Source of the DNA: Streptomyces sp. CB01881
Lineage (GTDB): Bacteria > Actinomycetota > Actinomycetes > Streptomycetales > Streptomycetaceae
Direction: 5' to 3'
NCBI RefSeq assembly: GCF_002953255.1
Contig: NZ_CP026498.1
Span: 10,249,835-10,313,834, forward strand
Length of the DNA: 64,000 bases
The number at the start of each line of letters is the position of its first letter. The stretch's first letter is position 1. The notes under the pieces were generated by a model. It saw only the letters and a program-made list of their open reading frames with translations. It was not told the origin of the DNA and made no database searches. Positions 62,453 to 64,000 of the stretch are shown piece by piece. Made by a program: the position numbers and the translations under genes.

Positions 62453-63211
62453 TGCGTCCGGCGCGCCGGCGCAGCGAGCGGACGCCGAACCACGCCGCCG
62501 TGGCGATCAGCGCCGAACCGCCGAGCATCTCGGCGGTGTTCGGCCCGGAGGTGCCGCCGCCACCGGTGCCGACCCCGCCGTGCGGTCGCCGTGCGAGGGG
62601 GAGGGGCTGGAGGAGGGGGAGGGGCTGTGCGAGGGGCCGCCGTGGCCGCCCACCGACGGGGACGGCGAGGGGCTCGCCGACGGCCTGGGCGATCCGGACG
62701 GCGACCAGGACGGCCTGGGCGACCCGGACGGTGATCCGGAAGGTGATCCGGACGGTGATCCCGAAGGCGAGGGCGACCCGGAAGGCGACCCCGAGGAGGT
62801 GGCGCACTGAACGTCGAACACCTTGTGCTTGGCGCTGCCGTTCTCGCCGACGAAGGTCCAGTTGAGCCGGTAGCGGCCGTTCGGGAGGCTGTAGGTGGAC
62901 GTCGTCCCGCTGCCGTTGCTCAGTACCACCGACCCGGCCAGGACCAGCGCGTTGCCGGTGGGCGGCTGCTACTCGATGGTCCAGTTGACGAGCGTGACGG
63001 TGTCGAAGTTGAAGGCGTCCAGGTAGAACTGGCAGACCTTGGAGTCGTCGTTCCGGCTGTCCGGCGCGGTGGCGCTGTCGTGGACCTTGACGTCGCCGTT
63101 GTCGCCCGGTGCGGCCACCGCGAGCGGCGCGGCGCCGAACGTCAGTGCGGCCGCCGCCGCGGTGGCGGCGAGCAGCGGACGAGGGGACGGCAGAAGGGCA
63201 GTGGTTCTCAC
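62439..63211 (-). pseudogene. Surface/secreted protein gene broken by a stop codon and a frameshift
   Basis: GTG 63211 begins a signal peptide (RPLLAATAAAAALTFGAAPLAVAA) and a mature domain with VCQFYLDAFNFDTVTLVNWT. An in-frame TAG at 62971 interrupts it, but the frame continues with QPPTGNALVLAGSVVLSNGS and YRLNWTFVGENGSAKHKVFD, followed by a Ser/Pro/Gly repeat. Near 62580 a frameshift moves the rest (TGGGGTSGPNTAEMLGGSAL, then a membrane segment and RSLRRRAGR) into another frame. The order is that of an anchored surface protein, with a hydrophobic tail beside its sortase. Two separate lesions make a sequencing error less likely, but not excluded. Confidence 0.85.
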
Positions 63212-63448
63212 GGTGGGGTGTTCCCTGGTCGGGGACCGCCCTCGGGGGCGGGCGGGCCATGGGCCGAGGGTGGTCCGGGCCACTGGGGGCGGCAAGCACG
63301 CCACGCGTGCTTCCCCCGCCCTTCGTCACAATGGCGCATCGCGCCGCGACTGTCCGTATGCTCCTGTCCGCGCGTGCGGCCCGCCGGCCCTCCAGGGCCA
63401 CCCGTGCGAGGTCGGACCGTGCGTCAACTACCCATGAGGAGGCATGCC

Positions 63449-64000
63449 TTGGTGTTCCACAGCGAGTTCCCGGACGTCGGCGTCGTGGACCTGCCGATCC
63501 ACGAAGCGGTGCTCGGCGACGCCGACCGGTACGGCGACCGCCCGGCCCTGGTCGACGGCGTCACGGGAGAGACGGTCAGCTATTCCCGGCTCGCCACGGC
63601 CGTGCGCCGGGTGGCCGCCGGACTGGCCGAGGCGGGGGTGCGCCGGGGCGACGTGGTGGCCTTGTTCAGCCCCAACACGATCGGCTACCCGATGGCCTTC
63701 TACGGCGCCACCCGGGCAGGCGCCACCGTCACCACCGTCTCCTCCCTCGCCACCTCGGGCGAGCTGGCCGGCCAGCTCGCCGACAGCGGCGCCCGCTGGC
63801 TGATCACCGTCTCGCCGTTCCTGTCCGCCGCCCGGCAGGCCGCGGAGAAGCTCGCCGCCGAGGGCCGCCCGTTGGCCGAGCTGATCGTGCTGGACGGCGC
63901 CGAGGGCCACCGTTCGCTGGCCGACCTGCTCGCCTCCACAGGCCCCGACCCCGAGCCCGCGATCGACCCCGGCAGCGACATCGCCGTGCTGCCCTACTCC
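63449..64000 (+). CDS. Acyl-CoA synthetase, 4-coumarate-CoA-ligase type (N-terminal part, 3' end outside the window)
   Basis: An open frame to the window end gives 184 residues. TTG 63449 (or GTG 63452) follows GAGGAGG by seven bases. The start reads VFHSEFPDVGVVDLPIHEAV and continues RPALVDGVTGETVSYSRLAT, GVRRGDVVALFSPNTIGYPM and TTVSSLATSGELAGQLADSG, the adenylate-forming-enzyme N-terminal pattern. The ATP-binding P-loop and C-terminal domain lie beyond the window. It could activate acids fed to the carboxylase/dehydrogenase pathway upstream; this is inference from linkage. Confidence 0.88.
   Translation, partial: MVFHSEFPDVGVVDLPIHEAVLGDADRYGDRPALVDGVTGETVSYSRLATAVRRVAAGLAEAGVRRGDVVALFSPNTIGYPMAFYGATRAGATVTTVSSLATSGELAGQLADSGARWLITVSPFLSAARQAAEKLAAEGRPLAELIVLDGAEGHRSLADLLASTGPDPEPAIDPGSDIAVLPYS

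Overview
The window is high-GC actinobacterial DNA with strong G/C at the third codon position. It carries a SARP regulator, an F420-type luciferase-like oxidoreductase, a class F sortase, an MshD-like double acetyltransferase, GTG starts and many four-base gene overlaps. Together these point to a Streptomycetaceae genome (Streptomyces or Kitasatospora) and a chromosomal accessory region. No rRNA, tRNA or CRISPR array was seen.

Layout. (1) 1-3599: the 3' end of an argininosuccinate-synthase-like gene, coupled to a small protein and an ATP-grasp ligase, then a Gfo/Idh/MocA dehydrogenase; this looks like the edge of an amino-acid or peptide-like biosynthetic cluster. (2) 3600-13150: housekeeping and accessory genes (two GNAT proteins, a secreted esterase-like lipoprotein, a dienelactone hydrolase divergent from a MarR regulator with two palindromes between them, a 25-residue basic protein, an epimerase and an F420 oxidoreductase). 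It also holds a glutathione-transferase remnant and an IS256-type transposase remnant. (3) 13396-42710: a SARP regulator followed by a nearly gap-free, one-direction operon for a contractile injection system (CIS). The order is two sheath genes, tube, zinc-ribbon protein, a disordered protein, DUF4255 cap protein, AAA+ ATPase, small protein, CIS tube-domain/hub proteins, spike, PAAR-like tip, gp25, two large baseplate proteins, a frameshifted tail protein, a DUF6519 protein, two DUF4157 putative cargo proteins and a possible immunity protein. (4) 42755-47155, opposite strand: a hypothetical protein, a MoxR ATPase and a metallopeptidase-like/VWA protein. (5) 47590-51575: an FAD monooxygenase and a DHA2-type MFS exporter divergent from a TetR regulator, sharing a palindromic operator, in the layout of a drug-inactivation and efflux unit. 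(6) 51813-55005: small accessory genes, one frameshifted. (7) 55025-61611: an AtuA / acyl-CoA carboxylase beta / alpha (biotin) / acyl-CoA dehydrogenase operon for branched acyl-CoA or terpenoid-type catabolism. A class F sortase and its broken surface-protein partner follow, then the start of an acyl-CoA (4-coumarate-like) ligase running off the window.

The most notable material is the CIS locus. The two sheath paralogues share a 583-bp stretch that is identical at DNA level as read by eye, and whose codon use (TTG-leucine, G-ending wobble) is unlike the rest of either gene. The second sheath has a long alanine-rich helical insertion. Three CGGTGAC heptamers at exact 11-bp spacing precede the first sheath gene, next to the SARP gene, as expected of a SARP target. 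A tail gene is broken by a 5-nt loss inside an 18-nt tandem repeat. Two DUF4157 proteins with unassigned C-termini end the operon.
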